IMG/VR virus record: IMGVR_UViG_3300005288_000092
Span: 1 to 48,021 of that record
From: a virus
Strand: one strand, 5' to 3'
DNA: 48,021 nt
The notes under the pieces: generated by a model
Told to the model about the DNA's origin: nothing
The model's input: only the letters and a program-made list of their open reading frames with translations
Database searches by the model: none
Translations under genes and position numbers: made by a program
In this document: positions 46,379 to 48,021 of the stretch, one piece after another
Position numbering within the stretch: the stretch's first letter is position 1
Layout of the letters: every line of letters starts with the position of its first letter

Positions 46379-47645
46379 TTGGGGCTACGGCCTATCGCAA
46401 GGCATCGCCGCTGGAGCTAACACCGCTGGCGGCTTGATTGATGCGAGTATCAAGCGTGATGCGGCGGAAGATGCGGAGTCGCGTGCGGCTGACCGTCGCC
46501 TAGCCGATCAAGAGCGCCTCATGGCTGCGCAAGAGGCGATGAATGACCGTATAGCCGAATCGGCCTATCAACGCCAGCAGCGGCCTAATATGGCGGCTGG
46601 TGAGCTTCTGCGCGAGGCTGGTGCTTCGCAGGTTCCCGCTACGCCTGAATATGGCAACAACCCGCGTGTGAACGTGACTGGAACGCCTGAAGAGGTGCGC
46701 GCCAAGCTGAGCGCTATTCCTGATCCGCAAGGCCGCGCTGATGCCTTGGCGGCGCTTGATGCACAAGAGCAAGCGCAACGTGATGCGCAAGGTAAGACGC
46801 GTGCGCCGAGCCGTGAGGAACAGATTCAAATCGCGCTTGAGAACGCCATTAAACGCGGCGATGCGGCTTCGTATGAGCGTCTTAAGCTTCTGGCCGGCGA
46901 CAAGTTCGTACCAGTTCCAGAGGGCGGCTTGTTGAATACTACGACTGGCGAATTGGTCGGTAGCGGCACGTCTAAAGCAGACCGTGAGCGCGAGAAGGAT
47001 CAACGTCAATTTGAGAACCGTCTTGCATTGCAGCGCGAGGAAGAAGCAGCGCGAGATGCGCGGGCTGATAAAGCGGCTGCTAGTGCTGTCGCTCGTGACG
47101 AAGCGAAAGTAACTCGCGAAGGCAGCAAGCCATTGCCAGGACAAGCGCTGAAGATGCAGCAAACGGAACTTGATGCAATCGGTACTGCATCTGGTATCCA
47201 AGACCAAATTGGCAAAGTTGAGAAACAGATTGCAGATGGCAAGCTTGAGTTTGGTCCAGTGAGTAATATCCTGAACCGTGGGCTTAATGCTGCTGGCATG
47301 TCAAGCGAGGAAAGCCGGAACTTTGCCAGCTTCCAATCGACCATGGAAAAGCTTCGGAATGATTCGTTACGTCTAAATGCCGGCGTCCAGACTGACGGAG
47401 ATGCGCAGCGCGCTTGGAATGAACTTTTCGCCAACATCAATGACACTGATGTTGTGAAACAACGGCTTTCCGAAATTCGCGGCATCAATGAGCGTGCCGT
47501 GCAATTGCGTAAGTTGAACGTAGATCAAATCCGCGCCAACTATTCCAAAGAGCCATTCGACTTCTCTAAATACGAGAAGCCGGGCGGTGGCGGTACAGAT
47601 GGCAAGCCAGCAGCACGGCCAACCCTTGACGAGATTTTCAAATAA
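46371..47645 (+). CDS. probable internal virion protein, Ala/Asp-rich coiled coil
   Basis: A 424-residue protein starting at 46371 (MADWGYGLSQGIAAGANTAG). Long helical Ala/Arg/Glu/Asp stretches (about residues 30-70 and 200-250) form coiled coils. The central part includes a QIQIALENAIKRGDAASYER-type segment. Ejection-type virion protein by composition and context; shares one base with the next gene (TAATG). Confidence 0.55.
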   Translation: MADWGYGLSQGIAAGANTAGGLIDASIKRDAAEDAESRAADRRLADQERLMAAQEAMNDRIAESAYQRQQRPNMAAGELLREAGASQVPATPEYGNNPRVNVTGTPEEVRAKLSAIPDPQGRADALAALDAQEQAQRDAQGKTRAPSREEQIQIALENAIKRGDAASYERLKLLAGDKFVPVPEGGLLNTTTGELVGSGTSKADREREKDQRQFENRLALQREEEAARDARADKAAASAVARDEAKVTREGSKPLPGQALKMQQTELDAIGTASGIQDQIGKVEKQIADGKLEFGPVSNILNRGLNAAGMSSEESRNFASFQSTMEKLRNDSLRLNAGVQTDGDAQRAWNELFANINDTDVVKQRLSEIRGINERAVQLRKLNVDQIRANYSKEPFDFSKYEKPGGGGTDGKPAARPTLDEIFK

Positions 47646-48021
47646 TGGATAGCGTACAGGAAAAGATTGCCAAGGCCCGAGAAGCTGGCTATGACGATGC
47701 TCAGATCGCGGCCAAGCTTGCGGAAATTCCGGGCTACTCGGAAAAGATCAAACAGGCCGCTACCAATGGCTATGCGGCTTCCGATGTCGTCGCGCACCTC
47801 GCTGGCGGCACTTCTCAGCCGATTAGGGCGCAGGAAGCAGCGCCAGCAGCAAAAGAGGATGGCGGCTGGCTCGGTGATCTTGGCAACTACTATTCAGGCA
47901 TAGGTACTGGCCTTGCAAACGTTGGGCGAGGCTTGAAGCAACGTCTTGACGAGGGCGCGGCATATTTGGAGGAAGCTGTTGGCGGTCAGCGTCTAAATGA
48001 TGCGCTGGGCCTGAAAAGCGC
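47645..48021 (+). CDS. large virion protein, truncated by the window edge
   Basis: Open to the end of the window (125 codons visible). The start (MDSVQEKIAKAREAGYDDAQ) carries two similar units (AREAGYDDAQIAAKLAEIPG and ATNGYAASDVVAHLAG), a short duplicated helix module. An amphipathic helix (GLANVGRGLKQRLDEGAAYL) follows. Likely the first part of a long internal virion/ejection protein. Confidence 0.5.
   Translation, partial: MDSVQEKIAKAREAGYDDAQIAAKLAEIPGYSEKIKQAATNGYAASDVVAHLAGGTSQPIRAQEAAPAAKEDGGWLGDLGNYYSGIGTGLANVGRGLKQRLDEGAAYLEEAVGGQRLNDALGLKS

Noticed and set aside
1-48021. Integrase, CI repressor, attachment site or tRNA genes
   Set aside because: None seen on either strand; a temperate lifestyle cannot be supported or excluded from this window.

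Overview
The window is about 48 kb of a tailed double-stranded DNA phage (or prophage), open at both ends. The structural genes fit a short-tailed, podovirus-type virion: PBSX-like terminase, a long portal protein, a scaffold, an N4-gp56-type major capsid protein, a head-tail adaptor, and a tail/DNA-stabilisation protein. No tape measure, sheath or tail-tube cassette is visible. A run of Ala/Gly-rich proteins after lysis looks like ejected internal virion proteins. The lambda-like recombination genes (YqaJ exonuclease, RecT, NinG), the P2-type endolysin, the Rz/Rz1 pair and the codon use suggest a proteobacterial host, possibly beta-proteobacterial. This host call is an inference. No integrase, CI-type repressor, tRNA or CRISPR array is visible, so lifestyle cannot be decided.

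Layout. (1) Positions 1-8250 are transcribed leftward: small hypothetical genes, an HNH/AP2-type endonuclease, the exonuclease-RecT pair, an HNH nuclease, then a gene-free block of about 580 bases (6913-7493) rich in perfect stems that ends in a very long hairpin with a T-run, then three small genes. (2) A divergent promoter region at 8237-8375 carries a 13-base direct repeat. (3) Positions 8376-13415 run rightward: a likely regulator, small overlapping genes, NinG, a J-domain-like protein, a LexA-type DNA-binding domain, a short sliding-clamp-like protein, several tiny membrane proteins and two tandem paralogous winged-helix-like genes. (4) At 13416-13925 there is no gene but a strong promoter, a compact RNA with its own terminator, and further structured sequence. 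(5) Positions 13926-16327 encode a superfamily 2 helicase and a zinc-binding/Toprim primase, then small genes including one with a long Ala-Tyr/Asn/Asp repeat, a DUF3307-like membrane protein and an Rnl5-type RNA ligase in its own promoter/terminator unit. A single leftward gene (21574-21738) faces the ligase terminator. (6) Positions 21919-24747 hold small membrane and hypothetical genes. (7) Positions 24758-48021 are the late region: terminase, an SGNH-hydrolase protein, a secreted collagen-like fibre-like protein, portal, scaffold, capsid, decoration-like proteins, adaptor, tail proteins, holin/SAR-endolysin/Rz/Rz1, and internal virion proteins up to the right edge.

How it works together. 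The left arm supplies single-strand annealing recombination and early functions. The middle supplies a helicase, primase, possible clamp and nucleic-acid repair enzymes, but no DNA polymerase is seen. The right arm builds, packages and releases the particle. The least explained parts are the two gene-free RNA-like blocks (6825-7493 and 13467-13920), the secreted collagen-like protein, and the small proteins carrying a capsid C-terminal motif. All family calls were made by eye without database searches.
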